Part shown: one piece after another, positions 34,255 to 43,458 of the stretch
Layout: each line of letters begins with the position of its first letter
How positions within the stretch are numbered: the first letter of the stretch is position 1
Source: RGIG529 sp050950425
GTDB lineage: Bacteria; Bacillota; Clostridia; Oscillospirales; Oscillospiraceae
Direction: 5' to 3'
Assembly (NCBI GenBank): GCA_050950425.1
Contig: JBMNHO010000002.1
Coordinates: 620,001-684,000 of the forward strand
DNA length: 64,000 nt
Notes under the pieces: model-generated
What the model was told of the DNA's origin: nothing
Database searches by the model: none
What the model saw: only the letters and a program-made list of their open reading frames with translations
Position numbers and translations under genes: made by a program

Positions 34255-34803
34255 ATGAGGAAAACACGTTCCATCCGTTTGCGCAGCACATCCCCCGTTT
34301 GGACAGCAGGTGCCGGCGCTTCTCTGTTTTTCGGTTGGCCCATCGCCCTCGTCATCATCGGGGGAATCTTGGTGGTCTGCGCGTTGGCCGGAATCTTTGC
34401 GGTTATGATTCGCCGCAACGAGCCGGACGATACGCCGTCAGCCCCTTTCACCTCTCCCCCGTCCGGCCCGGGCAGCCTGTCGGACGACAACGCCGGGCAT
34501 CCGGACGCATCAGACGCGAAAGCAACATTCTCCCCCCTTCCCTCCGACGCTTTTTCCGGCATACATGAAGCAAACCCTTCCGTCCGAACGGAGGAGCCCG
34601 AATCCCCGCTGGAGCCGATGCCCGAGGAGGCCGCGGCCGCCGCGCGGGATGCGGCCCCGAACGAAGGGCCGCCGGAAGAAACGCCCGACGTCCCCCCGGC
34701 AGCTGCTTTTGCCGCCGAGGCGGCTTCCGTCCCGGAAGCAGGGCCGCTGTCCCTTGCGGATACAACGGAAGAAACCGACCCCGGCGACAGCCCCCCGTCT
34801 TGA
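34255..34803 (+). CDS. Small single-pass membrane protein with acidic Pro/Ala/Glu-rich tail
   Basis: The ATG at 34255 follows AAAAGGAG by seven bases and gives 182 residues: a basic N-terminus, a hydrophobic stretch (about 18-50) that crosses the membrane once or as a hairpin, RRNEPDD at the membrane exit, then about 125 low-complexity Pro/Ala/Glu/Ser/Asp residues without a domain. No family is recognised. It lies between ftsH and rpsO with no shared transcript evident. The composition bias makes the tail evolve fast, so homologues may only match in the helix. Confidence 0.65.
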   Translation: MRKTRSIRLRSTSPVWTAGAGASLFFGWPIALVIIGGILVVCALAGIFAVMIRRNEPDDTPSAPFTSPPSGPGSLSDDNAGHPDASDAKATFSPLPSDAFSGIHEANPSVRTEEPESPLEPMPEEAAAAARDAAPNEGPPEETPDVPPAAAFAAEAASVPEAGPLSLADTTEETDPGDSPPS

Positions 34804-34959
34804 GACGACGAGTAGCGGGCTTCGGCCGCTTTTTCGCCCGTTTCTGGTCTTTCCGGATTTTCTCCCGGGCCTTGAAACAGATGAAAAAGCGGCTCCACGC
34901 TCCCCCGAAATGTTACAGGGAACAACAGACACGGAGCCCCTTTTTTGTTCGGTTTTTTC
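34804..34959. other. Intergenic stretch upstream of the rpsO promoter
   Basis: A possible weak terminator for the small membrane protein gene ends in GGAGCCCC-TTTTTTG near 34934-34947, pairing loosely with GCGGCTCC near 34889. Nothing else is seen. Confidence 0.35.
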
Positions 34960-34988
34960 TTTACAGAAAGCAAAATGTGTGGTATACT
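34960..34988 (+). promoter_or_regulatory. rpsO-pnp promoter
   Basis: TTTACA (34960-34965), a 17-bp spacer and TATACT (34983-34988) precede rpsO with a leader of about 135 nt. Confidence 0.75.
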
Positions 34989-35131
34989 GCTATGATGTAT
35001 GAGTATGCGGCGTTTTTTGCGTCGCAAATTATCCTGCCGCCGGGTTTTGGGACACATTGCCTGTACCGATCAGGTCACTCACCCGCCCAACACGCAGCTG
35101 CAAGGATCAAAAATGAAAGGTGGAAATTAGC

Positions 35132-35398
35132 ATGCTTTTGAAAGAACAGAAAACAGCCGTCATTGACGCAAACCGTACCCACGAAAAGGACACCGGCTCC
35201 CCCGAGGTGCAGGTCGCTATTTTAACCGAGCGGATCAACCAGCTGACGGAGCACCTGAAAGTGCATAAGAAGGACAACCACTCCCGCCGCGGCCTTTTGA
35301 AAATGGTTGGTAAACGCCGCAAAATGCTGGATTATCTGTCCAAAAAGGACATTGAGCGTTACCGCGCCTGCATCGCCAAACTGGGCCTCAGAAAATAA
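35132..35398 (+). CDS. rpsO: 30S ribosomal protein S15
   Basis: This 88-residue protein of the usual length contains the 16S-rRNA-binding THEKDTGSPEVQVAILTERI and the core HSRRGLLKMVGKRRKMLDYL. It initiates assembly of the central domain of the small subunit. The ATG at 35132 is eight bases after AAAGGTGG, and an in-frame GTG at 35120 overlaps that site and is less likely. The order rpsO-pnp-M16 peptidase is as in Bacillus. Confidence 0.98.
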   Translation: MLLKEQKTAVIDANRTHEKDTGSPEVQVAILTERINQLTEHLKVHKKDNHSRRGLLKMVGKRRKMLDYLSKKDIERYRACIAKLGLRK

Positions 35399-35408
35399 TG
35401 ATGTGTTC

Positions 35409-35522
35409 CGGCGGGGGAGAGCATCCGCTCTCCCCCGCCTTCACAATATGTGCCTTGGGACTGCCAAACCCTTTAGCAATTGAAGCGGCGCCTGACCCTT
35501 CAGGCTTCGCTTCAAGTGCTAA
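35409..35522 (+). promoter_or_regulatory. Structured rpsO-pnp intergenic RNA (two hairpins)
   Basis: The first hairpin is GGCGGGGGAGAGC-ATCC with its exact complement (35410-35439), without a T-run. The second (35473-35522) is built of three stacked helices separated by small internal loops: TTAGCA/TGCTAA, TGAAGCG/CGCTTCA and CCTGA/TCAGG. Such a leader suits endonucleolytic processing and PNPase autoregulation, as known for E. coli pnp. That role here is inference. Confidence 0.7.
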
Positions 35523-35566
35523 CAGGTCTCCAGCGGCTCTAGGGCGGAAAATAAAAGGAGAATTAT

Positions 35567-37711
35567 ATGAAAGTTACGAAAAAAGAATTTGTCAATCAAA
35601 AGGAGTATACCTTGGACGTAGCGGGCAGACCCATGACCATTGAAGTGGGCCGTCTGGCAGAGCTGTGCAACGCCTCCTGCTTTGTGCGGTACGGGGAAAC
35701 CTCCGTCCTTGTCTGTGCCACCGCATCCAACAAGCCGAGAGACGGGGTAGACTTTTTCCCCTTGTCCGTTGACTTTGAAGAAAAATTATACGCCGTTGGC
35801 CGGATCCCGGGCAGCTTTTTGCGGCGGGAAGGGCGTCCCTCTGAGCGGGCCGTTCTCTCTGCTCGTCTGATCGATCGGCCCATCCGTCCTCTGTTCCCCA
35901 GCGACTTTCGAAACGACGTGGTCATCACCGCCACTGTGATGTCGGTGGATCCGGATCATGCGCCGGAAGTGGTCGCTATGATCGGCACGTCTGCCGCCCT
36001 GGCCATTTCCGACATTCCCTGGAACGGCCCCATCGGCTGTCTGAATGTGGGATATGTGGATGGCGAAATCGTGTTCAATCCCACGGCAGAGCAGCACAGC
36101 CTCTCCCGCATGAATGTCACCGTAGCCGCCACAGCGGAAAAAGTGGTGATGATCGAAGCCGGCGCCGATCAGATCCCGGAGGACATCATGTTCGAGGGCA
36201 TCTGCCGCGCCCATGAGGAAATCAAAAAGCAGGTGGCTGCCATCAACCAGATGGTGGCGGAGATCGGCAAAGATAAGTTTGAGTACCCCTATGCCAACTT
36301 TGACGAAGCCCTTTATCAGGACATTTTGGCCTACGGCCTGGAAAAGGCTCAGCATTGCATGGACACCGATGATAAAAACGTGCGGGAAGAGCGGCTGAAC
36401 GGGTTTAAGGCCGAGCTTTTGGAGCAGTTTTCGGAAAAACACCCGGATATGGACAAGTATATGGACGAATGCATATACAAACTCCAGAAATATATTGTCA
36501 AACACTGGCTGCTGGAAGGCAAGCGTGTGGACGGCCGGGCTATGGATGAAATTCGCCCCTTGGGGGCGCAGGTAGGGGTTTTGCCCCGGGTACACGGCTC
36601 CGGCCTGTTTACCAGAGGGCAGACACAGGTGCTGACCGTGGCCACTTTGTCCACCATCAGCAGCGCCCAAAAGCTGGACACCATTTATGAAGAAGAAACA
36701 AAGCGGTATATGCACCATTATAATTTCCCCGCGTTCTCTGTGGGTGAGGCCAGGGGCTCCCGCTCCACCAACCGCCGGGAAATTGGCCACGGCGCCCTGT
36801 CAGAGCGGGCGTTGGAGCCGGTGATCCCTTCTATGGAAGAGTTCCCTTACGCCATTCGTTTGGTGTCTGAAGTGCTCTCCTCCAACGGGTCTACCTCTCA
36901 GGGCAGCATCTGCGGCTCCACCTTGGCTCTGATGGACGCCGGCGTCCCCATCAAGGCGCCGGTGGCCGGCATCTCCTGCGGCCTGATCCAGGACGGTGAC
37001 CAGTTCACCACGTTCATCGACATCCAAGGAGTGGAAGACTTCCACGGCGAAATGGACTTTAAGGTAGCCGGTACCAAGGAGGGCATCACCGCCATCCAGA
37101 TGGACTTGAAAAACGACGGCTTGACCGCCGAGATTATCAAAAATGCATTGGAGCTGACCCGGGAAGCCAGAATCCAGATCCTGGACGGGATCATGCTCCC
37201 CACCATCCCCAAGCCCCGGCCCGAGGTGTCCGAATACGCCCCCAAGATGATCCAGATGAAAATTGACGTGGATAAAATTCGTGAGGTCATCGGCTCCGGC
37301 GGTAAAGTCATTCAGAAAATCGTAGCCGATACCAACGCGAAAGTGGACATTGAAGACGATGGCACGATTTATATCGCCGCCTTGGATGCCGCTTCCTGCG
37401 ATGCCGCCAAAAAGGCCATCGAAGCCATCGTGTTTGTTCCCGAGGTCGGGACGCTGTATTACGGCCGGGTGGTTCGCTTGATGGCATTCGGCGCCTTCGT
37501 GGAGTTGGCCCCCGGTAAAGACGGCTTGGTTCACATTTCCAAGCTTGCCGACCATCGGGTGGAAAAGGTAGAAGACGTGGTGAAGATCGGCGACATGATT
37601 TGGGTTAAGGTCACCGAGATTGATGAAAAAGGCCGCGTTAACCTGTCTCATAAAGATGCCATGCGGGAAATCGCCGCGAAAGAAGCCAATGAAAAGAAAA
37701 AAGATTCATAA
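35567..37711 (+). CDS. pnp: Polyribonucleotide nucleotidyltransferase (PNPase)
   Basis: PNPase is a phosphorolytic 3'-5' exoribonuclease. The 714-residue protein has two RNase PH domains (first about 10-145, second about 310-540 with RREIGHGALSERAL and the metal-site DIQGVEDFHGEMDFKVAG), a KH domain (about 555-615; IREVIGSGGKVIQKI) and an S1 domain (about 620-695; GRVVRLMAFGAFVEL). AAAAGGAG lies seven bases before the ATG. It follows rpsO after a structured spacer. Confidence 0.98.
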   Translation: MKVTKKEFVNQKEYTLDVAGRPMTIEVGRLAELCNASCFVRYGETSVLVCATASNKPRDGVDFFPLSVDFEEKLYAVGRIPGSFLRREGRPSERAVLSARLIDRPIRPLFPSDFRNDVVITATVMSVDPDHAPEVVAMIGTSAALAISDIPWNGPIGCLNVGYVDGEIVFNPTAEQHSLSRMNVTVAATAEKVVMIEAGADQIPEDIMFEGICRAHEEIKKQVAAINQMVAEIGKDKFEYPYANFDEALYQDILAYGLEKAQHCMDTDDKNVREERLNGFKAELLEQFSEKHPDMDKYMDECIYKLQKYIVKHWLLEGKRVDGRAMDEIRPLGAQVGVLPRVHGSGLFTRGQTQVLTVATLSTISSAQKLDTIYEEETKRYMHHYNFPAFSVGEARGSRSTNRREIGHGALSERALEPVIPSMEEFPYAIRLVSEVLSSNGSTSQGSICGSTLALMDAGVPIKAPVAGISCGLIQDGDQFTTFIDIQGVEDFHGEMDFKVAGTKEGITAIQMDLKNDGLTAEIIKNALELTREARIQILDGIMLPTIPKPRPEVSEYAPKMIQMKIDVDKIREVIGSGGKVIQKIVADTNAKVDIEDDGTIYIAALDAASCDAAKKAIEAIVFVPEVGTLYYGRVVRLMAFGAFVELAPGKDGLVHISKLADHRVEKVEDVVKIGDMIWVKVTEIDEKGRVNLSHKDAMREIAAKEANEKKKDS

Positions 37712-37730
37712 TGTGAATGTTGGATGACGC

Positions 37731-37767
37731 GATTACAAAAAGGGGCGGAACGCCCCTTTTTGTAATC
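37731..37767 (+). terminator. pnp terminator (partial, upstream of M16 gene)
   Basis: A 17-bp perfect stem, GATTACAAAAAGGGGCG with its complement around a GAA loop, includes a T5 run in its 3' arm. The M16 peptidase gene starts 31 bases later with no obvious promoter of its own, so read-through is likely. Confidence 0.8.
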
Positions 37768-37797
37768 TTTGCATCCTGCGCGCGACGGGAGAATTTT

Positions 37798-39069
37798 ATG
37801 CATGAAAAAATCATTTTGCCAAATGGTGTCCGCCTGCTGATCGAGCCCATCCCCCATGTCCACTCTGCCGCCGTCGGCATTTGGGTTGGAAACGGTTCCC
37901 GGCACGAACCGCCCCAACAGCAGGGCATTTCACACTTTATAGAGCATATGGTGTTCAAGGGCACCGCAAAGCGCACCGCGCTGGAGCAGGCCGGAGAAAT
38001 GGATCTGCTGGGTGGTCAGTTTAACGCATATACCGCCAAGGAACAGACCTGCTATTATACCCGGGTGCTGGATTCCCATCTGCCCTTGGCGCTGGATCTG
38101 CTTTTTGACTTGTTTTATGACCCGCTGTTTCATTCTGCCGACGTTGCCACGGAACGAAACGTCATTCTGGAAGAAATCGGAATGTATGAAGATACACCGG
38201 AGGATCTTTGCATCGAACGGCTGTTTGCCAGCGTTTATCCGGGCAACGCCCTGGGCCGCCCCATCTTGGGCCGCCCCTCCACCCTTGCCAGGATCACCGG
38301 TGCAAAGCTTCGCCAGTTTCGGGACGCTCAATACTTACCGGAAGAAACCGTCGTCTCCATGGTAGGTCGCTTTCAGGATCGGGATGTGGAAACGCTGATG
38401 GCCCAGTGCGCCCGGATGGAAGGCTCCGGCCGCCTTTCCGTTGCGCCGGCCGACTACCAGCCCTGTGTCACCATTCGCCGGAAAGAGATTGAACAAAACC
38501 ATCTTTGCATGGCGTTTCCCGCCCTGCCGTACGACCATCCCAAGCGGTTTGTCCTGCACCTGCTCAGCGCCATTCTGGGCGGGGGCATGTCCTCCCGTAT
38601 TTTTCAGGAGATTCGGGAGCAGATGGGTCTTTGCTACAATATTTATACCTTTGGCGTCACCCATGCGGACACAGGCCTTTTGTGCCTGTATGCCGCTTTG
38701 TCGCCGGAAACAGAAAGCCGGGCCATTTCCGCCATCTGCGCGCTGATCGACCGTCTTCTGCAAGACGGAGTCACGGAAGAGGAGCTGCACCGGGTGCGGG
38801 AACAAACCAAATCCAGCATCTTTCTGGGTATGGAATCTGTCACCGCCCGGATGAACCATTTGGCTCGCTCCGAGCTGTTCCTCGGCCGCGTGATGTCTGA
38901 ATCGGAGATTTTGGCTGCGTATGACGCCGTCACCTGCGACGAAATTGCGGCACTGGCCCGGCATATTTTGAATTTTCAGCAAATCTCTCTTTCCGTGGTG
39001 GGCCAAGTACGGAGCAAAGCCCATTATCAGTCCTTGCTGCGCCCCTTTGTGCAGCAGGCCGGGATATAA
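37798..39069 (+). CDS. M16 family zinc peptidase (YmxG/processing-peptidase-like)
   Basis: This 423-residue protein has the inverted zinc motif HFIEH (in GISHFIEHMVFKGT) with the distal Glu region NVILEEIGMYEDTPEDL, followed by the second, non-catalytic M16 domain. ATG 37798 follows ACGGGAGAA. Bacillus keeps an equivalent gene (ymxG/mlpA) downstream of pnp. The substrate is unknown, and it is presumably cytoplasmic as no signal is visible. Confidence 0.94.
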   Translation: MHEKIILPNGVRLLIEPIPHVHSAAVGIWVGNGSRHEPPQQQGISHFIEHMVFKGTAKRTALEQAGEMDLLGGQFNAYTAKEQTCYYTRVLDSHLPLALDLLFDLFYDPLFHSADVATERNVILEEIGMYEDTPEDLCIERLFASVYPGNALGRPILGRPSTLARITGAKLRQFRDAQYLPEETVVSMVGRFQDRDVETLMAQCARMEGSGRLSVAPADYQPCVTIRRKEIEQNHLCMAFPALPYDHPKRFVLHLLSAILGGGMSSRIFQEIREQMGLCYNIYTFGVTHADTGLLCLYAALSPETESRAISAICALIDRLLQDGVTEEELHRVREQTKSSIFLGMESVTARMNHLARSELFLGRVMSESEILAAYDAVTCDEIAALARHILNFQQISLSVVGQVRSKAHYQSLLRPFVQQAGI

Positions 39070-39085
39070 AAAAGGAGGCTTTCAA

Positions 39086-40453
39086 ATGGAACCCATTGCC
39101 GCCATCGCAACGTCCTTCTCCCGCAGCGCCATCGGCATCCTGCGTCTCAGCGGAGACGGCGTCATTCAGCTGGCCTCTGCCCTGTTTCGCCCTTTGTCCG
39201 GCGGCACGCTGGCGCAGGCGCCCTCCCGCCAATTGATTTACGGAGATCTGCTCGATGAAACAGGCAAAGTCATCGACCGCTGCCTTGCCACCGTTTCCCG
39301 CGGCCCCCATAGCTATACGGGAGAGGACACGGCGGAATTTCAGTGCCACGGTTCTCCCCTTTTGCTGACCCGTGGGCTGGACGTTCTGCTTCAGGCCGGC
39401 GCTCGACAGGCGCGGCCGGGGGAGTTTACCAAGCGGGCCTTTTTAAACGGACAGATGGATCTGACCCAGGCAGAGGCAGTGGCCGACCTGATCGACGCCC
39501 AAACAGACGCCGCCGCCCAAAACGCCGCCGCCCAGCTCACCGGCGCCATTCGCGTTAAAATCTCCGGGATTTATGATGACCTGCTGAATTTAACCGCTCA
39601 GTTTCACGCCCTCCTGGACTATCCGGAAGAGGACATTGAGGATCTGGATAAAGCAGAAATTGAAGGCACCCTAGCCCGGGCGATGAACGGGCTAAACGCC
39701 CTGACCCAGAGCTTTCAAAAAGGCCGGCTGATGACAGAAGGCATCGACACTGCCATCGTGGGTCGCCCCAATGTAGGCAAATCTTCTCTGCTCAACGCCC
39801 TTTTGGGATATGAACGGGCCATCGTCTCCCCCATTCCCGGCACCACCCGGGACACCGTGGAGGAGCGGGTGCTTTTGGGCGACCGTCTGCTGCGGCTGAT
39901 CGACACCGCCGGCCTGCGGGACACCCAGGACCCCATTGAGCAAATGGGAGCCACCAGAGCCCGTGAGGCCCTTGCCCAGGCGGAGCTGATCTTGGTTGTT
40001 TTGGATGCGTCCCGTCCCATTGAGGAAGAAGATCAGGCCATTTTAGACGCCGTAGCCGGGAAGGAATCGGTCATTGCCGTGCGAAACAAGTCAGACCTTC
40101 CCTCTGTTTGGGAGGAAGATGCCCTCGCCGGCTCCTTCTCCCATGTTTGTACCATCAGTGCCCGGCAGCAGCACGGGCTGGACGGCTTGATCGACCAGAT
40201 CAACCTCTTGTTCCCCAAAGACAGAGAAACGCCCCCCGGGGAGATTTTAACAAATGTCCGTCAGGCGGGCGCTGCCAAGCGGGCGCTGGACGCTCTTTCC
40301 GCGTCCCTCGAAGATCTGCGCGCCGGCATCACCCCGGACGCCGTTTTAACCGGGGTGGAAGACGCTCTCTCCACTTTGGGCGAGATTACGGGAAGCACCT
40401 TGCAGGAGGCTTTGGTTTCTCGTATTTTTGAGCGGTTTTGTGTTGGGAAATAG
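39086..40453 (+). CDS. mnmE: tRNA modification GTPase MnmE (TrmE)
   Basis: With MnmG this protein modifies U34 of tRNAs reading NNA/NNG codons. The 455-residue protein has an N-terminal folate-binding domain (1-120), a helical domain and an inserted G domain with GRPNVGKSSLLNALLG, PGTTRDTVEE, DTAGLRD and RNKSD. The C-terminal cysteine motif is FCVGK (FCIGK in most). AAAGGAGG sits six bases before the ATG, 16 bases after the M16 stop. mnmG is not in the window. Confidence 0.97.
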   Translation: MEPIAAIATSFSRSAIGILRLSGDGVIQLASALFRPLSGGTLAQAPSRQLIYGDLLDETGKVIDRCLATVSRGPHSYTGEDTAEFQCHGSPLLLTRGLDVLLQAGARQARPGEFTKRAFLNGQMDLTQAEAVADLIDAQTDAAAQNAAAQLTGAIRVKISGIYDDLLNLTAQFHALLDYPEEDIEDLDKAEIEGTLARAMNGLNALTQSFQKGRLMTEGIDTAIVGRPNVGKSSLLNALLGYERAIVSPIPGTTRDTVEERVLLGDRLLRLIDTAGLRDTQDPIEQMGATRAREALAQAELILVVLDASRPIEEEDQAILDAVAGKESVIAVRNKSDLPSVWEEDALAGSFSHVCTISARQQHGLDGLIDQINLLFPKDRETPPGEILTNVRQAGAAKRALDALSASLEDLRAGITPDAVLTGVEDALSTLGEITGSTLQEALVSRIFERFCVGK

Positions 40454-40568
40454 CAAATTTCCAGATGTTCTAAATTTTCTTGGGCATGAAAAGAAGGGTT
40501 TTTCCCTGTTTGCAGCGTATATAGTTAACATCAGGATGTTTTCAGTTTCATATGGATGAGGTGAACAG

Positions 40569-41567
40569 ATGATGATCCGTGAGCAAATTGAGGCGAAGGA
40601 AGCCCTGCTTTTGTCCAGCTTGGCCTGCGCCAGCGTTTCTTCTCGGGGGCGCGTCCGAGCAGAGGCGGACTGCGCAGTGCGTACCGGCTTCCAGCGGGAT
40701 ATCGACCGCATTGTCCACTCCAAGGCGTTCCGCCGGCTCAAACACAAAACCCAGGTGTTTCTGCAGCCGGAAGGAGATCATTACCGCACCCGAATGACCC
40801 ATACGCTGGAGGTGTCCCGGATCGCCCGCACCATCGCGCGGGCGCTGTCTCTCAACGAGGATCTGACAGAGGCCATTTCTTTGGGACACGACCTGGGCCA
40901 CACGCCTTTTGGCCATGCGGGAGAAGACGCGTTAAACCAGATCCTGCCCAGCGGCTTCCGGCACAATGAGCAGTCTCTTCGTGTGGTGGAATGTTTGGAG
41001 AAAAACGGCCGGGGGCTGAACCTTACTTATGAAGTGCGCGACGGCATCTTGTGCCACACCGGCGCCCAGAAGCCGTGCACCTTAGAAGGGCAGGTCATCC
41101 GCTTTGCCGACCGGATTGCGTATATCAACCACGATATAGACGATGCCGTCCGAGCCGGTATCATAAAAAACGAGGACATTCCCGCACCCCTCTCCGCCCT
41201 TTTGGGCCACTCTCACCGGGCGCGGATCGACACGCTGACAAAAGACATCATTTTTCAGAGCATGGGAAAAACCAGCATTGTGCAGTCGCCGGAAATCGGC
41301 GCCGCCATGGAAAACCTGCGGCAGTTTATGTTTTCCAACGTTTACCGCAATCCGGTGGCCAAAGGAGAGGAGTCAAAGGCAAAGGACATGCTTTTGTGGC
41401 TGTTTGAATATTATAAACGGCACTTTGAGAAGATCCCACCCGACTTTATGCGGGAGGAAGAAAGCCACGAGCGGATCATTTGCGATTACATTGCCGGGAT
41501 GACAGACCAATATGCCATCCACATGTACAGCAAGGCGTTTATCCCCCGGGCCTGGCAGATAACCTAG
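40569..41567 (+). CDS. dGTP triphosphohydrolase-like HD domain protein
   Basis: This 332-residue protein has the HD metal ligands in RTRMTHTLEVSRIARTIA and GHDLGHTPFGHAGE, and a later HDID-like NHDIDDAV. It matches short Dgt homologues that split dNTPs to the nucleoside and triphosphate. GAGGTG precedes tandem ATG codons. It lies directly upstream of dnaG-rpoD, a common clostridial order that ties dNTP control to replication. Confidence 0.93.
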   Translation: MMIREQIEAKEALLLSSLACASVSSRGRVRAEADCAVRTGFQRDIDRIVHSKAFRRLKHKTQVFLQPEGDHYRTRMTHTLEVSRIARTIARALSLNEDLTEAISLGHDLGHTPFGHAGEDALNQILPSGFRHNEQSLRVVECLEKNGRGLNLTYEVRDGILCHTGAQKPCTLEGQVIRFADRIAYINHDIDDAVRAGIIKNEDIPAPLSALLGHSHRARIDTLTKDIIFQSMGKTSIVQSPEIGAAMENLRQFMFSNVYRNPVAKGEESKAKDMLLWLFEYYKRHFEKIPPDFMREEESHERIICDYIAGMTDQYAIHMYSKAFIPRAWQIT

Positions 41568-41709
41568 CTTTTTGACCCAAACAGAGCAGAAACCCGGCTC
41601 TTCTCACTTCTTTTTCCGCTTGGGGGTATGAAATTGTCAATGTTTGGCAAGGATATTCGTATTCCGTTTCTTTATATTTTGCACTTTCTTATAAAAAAGG
41701 AGGATGAAA

Positions 41710-43452
41710 ATGGCCTTTTCTGATCGGTTTTTAGATGAATTGGCCGCCCGCTGCGAAATCTCTGATATTGTTTCGCAATACGTCCCTCTCACCAAAAAGG
41801 GAAACAATTTATGGGGTCTTTGCCCTTTTCATAACGAAAAGACTCCCTCTTTTTCCGTCTCCATGGACAAGCAGATTTACCACTGCTTTGGCTGTGGCAA
41901 GGGCGGTGGGGTGATCAATTTTATTATGGAAGCGGAACAGCTCTCCTTCCCAGAGGCCGTCCGGTTTTTGGCCGAAAAAGCGGGAATGGAAGTACCGGAC
42001 GACCGGGCGGAGTTTTCCAGTCGGCGCACCCGCCTTCTGGAACTGAACCAGGCGGCCGCCCTCTTTTTTCACCAAACCCTTTTTTCCCCCCAGGGGGAAA
42101 CGGCCCTTGCATACATCCGCCGCCGGGGCATCTCCCGGGGAGCCATCACAAGGTTTGGTCTCGGTGCCGCGCCGGACCGGTGGGACGGGCTTCTCCAGGC
42201 GATGAAGGCCCAAGGGTTTGAAACCCAAGATCTTTTAGACACGGGTTTGGCGCTGCGCAGCCAAAAGGGGCATGTGTACGACCGGTTTCGCAACCGGCTC
42301 ATCTTTCCCATCATCGACATCCGCTCCAAGGTCATCGGCTTTGGCGGCCGGGTGCTGGATGACAGCCAACCCAAATATTTGAACTCCCCGGAAAGCGCGG
42401 TGTTCAACAAGGGGCGCAATCTTTTCGCTTTGAATATCGCGAAAAAAAGCAAGCAGGGGCGCATTGTTTTAGCAGAAGGCTATATGGACGCCCTCAGCCT
42501 GCACCAGGCAGGGTTCGACTGCGCCGTGGCCTCTCTTGGCACGGCGCTGACGGCAGAGCACGCAAAGCTCCTCTCCCGTTATACCAAGGAAGTGGTCATC
42601 GCGTATGACGGCGACAACGCCGGTATCGCCGCGGCCGGCCGGGCCATCTCCATTTTGGAAAAGACGGGGCTTTCCGTCAAAGTTCTGCAAATGCAGGGCG
42701 CCAAGGACCCGGACGAGTTTATCAAGCGGCACGGCAGCGAGGCCTTTTCCCTGCTGCTGGATCGTTCGGAAAACCATATGGAATACCGGCTGATGCAAAT
42801 CCGCACCCGGTATCATTTGGACGAGCCCCAGCAGAAAGTGGACTTTTTGAAGGAAGCCGCCGCTTTGATCGCCTCCCTTCCCAGCGCCGTGGCACGAGAG
42901 GTTTACGGAAGCCGGGCGGCGGAGATGGCCGGCGTTGCGCCGGACGCCATGCATTTGGAGGTCAATCGCCTGTACAAAGCGCGCCTGAAAAGCGCGCAAA
43001 AGCGGGCGCTGCGCAAAACCCTTTCCCCCGCCGCGGCCTCCCAGCCGGACAGCCGCGCGCTGCATTACGACGACGTGCGATCCGCTTTGGCGGAGGAGGG
43101 GGTTTTACGTCTTTTGCTGCTGGACGACACGCTCTTCTCTCGGCTGGATCAATTAAAGCCGGAGGAGTTTTCCGCCCCCTTTTTGGGCCGGGTTTACGGG
43201 CTGCTGTGCAAACGGCATGGGGAAGGCGCGCCGTTGCAGCTGCAATTTTTAACCCCTTATCTGACGGCGGAGGAAATGAACCAGATGGCGGTGCTTTTGC
43301 AAAAGCCGGAATCCCTTTCAAACGGAGGGAATACCATGAAAGACTACATAGAGACGATACGCATGCAAGGTTTATGCCGCAAGGCGCAGCAGGAACAAGA
43401 CCTTTTAACCGTGCAGCAGAACTATAGAGAGAAAAAAGGGTATGGAGGATAA
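41710..43452 (+). CDS. dnaG: DNA primase
   Basis: This 580-residue protein starts at ATG 41710, six bases after AAGGAGG. The ATG at 41704 abuts that site and is unlikely. The N-terminal zinc ribbon is GLCPFHNEKTPSF with YHCFGCGKGG. The TOPRIM catalytic core carries LAEGYMDALSLHQAG and AYDGDNAGIAAAGRA. The C-terminal third should bind the DnaB helicase. rpoD begins seven bases after the stop, and its ribosome site lies in the last dnaG codons. Confidence 0.97.
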   Translation: MAFSDRFLDELAARCEISDIVSQYVPLTKKGNNLWGLCPFHNEKTPSFSVSMDKQIYHCFGCGKGGGVINFIMEAEQLSFPEAVRFLAEKAGMEVPDDRAEFSSRRTRLLELNQAAALFFHQTLFSPQGETALAYIRRRGISRGAITRFGLGAAPDRWDGLLQAMKAQGFETQDLLDTGLALRSQKGHVYDRFRNRLIFPIIDIRSKVIGFGGRVLDDSQPKYLNSPESAVFNKGRNLFALNIAKKSKQGRIVLAEGYMDALSLHQAGFDCAVASLGTALTAEHAKLLSRYTKEVVIAYDGDNAGIAAAGRAISILEKTGLSVKVLQMQGAKDPDEFIKRHGSEAFSLLLDRSENHMEYRLMQIRTRYHLDEPQQKVDFLKEAAALIASLPSAVAREVYGSRAAEMAGVAPDAMHLEVNRLYKARLKSAQKRALRKTLSPAAASQPDSRALHYDDVRSALAEEGVLRLLLLDDTLFSRLDQLKPEEFSAPFLGRVYGLLCKRHGEGAPLQLQFLTPYLTAEEMNQMAVLLQKPESLSNGGNTMKDYIETIRMQGLCRKAQQEQDLLTVQQNYREKKGYGG

Positions 43453-43458
43453 CACTGG

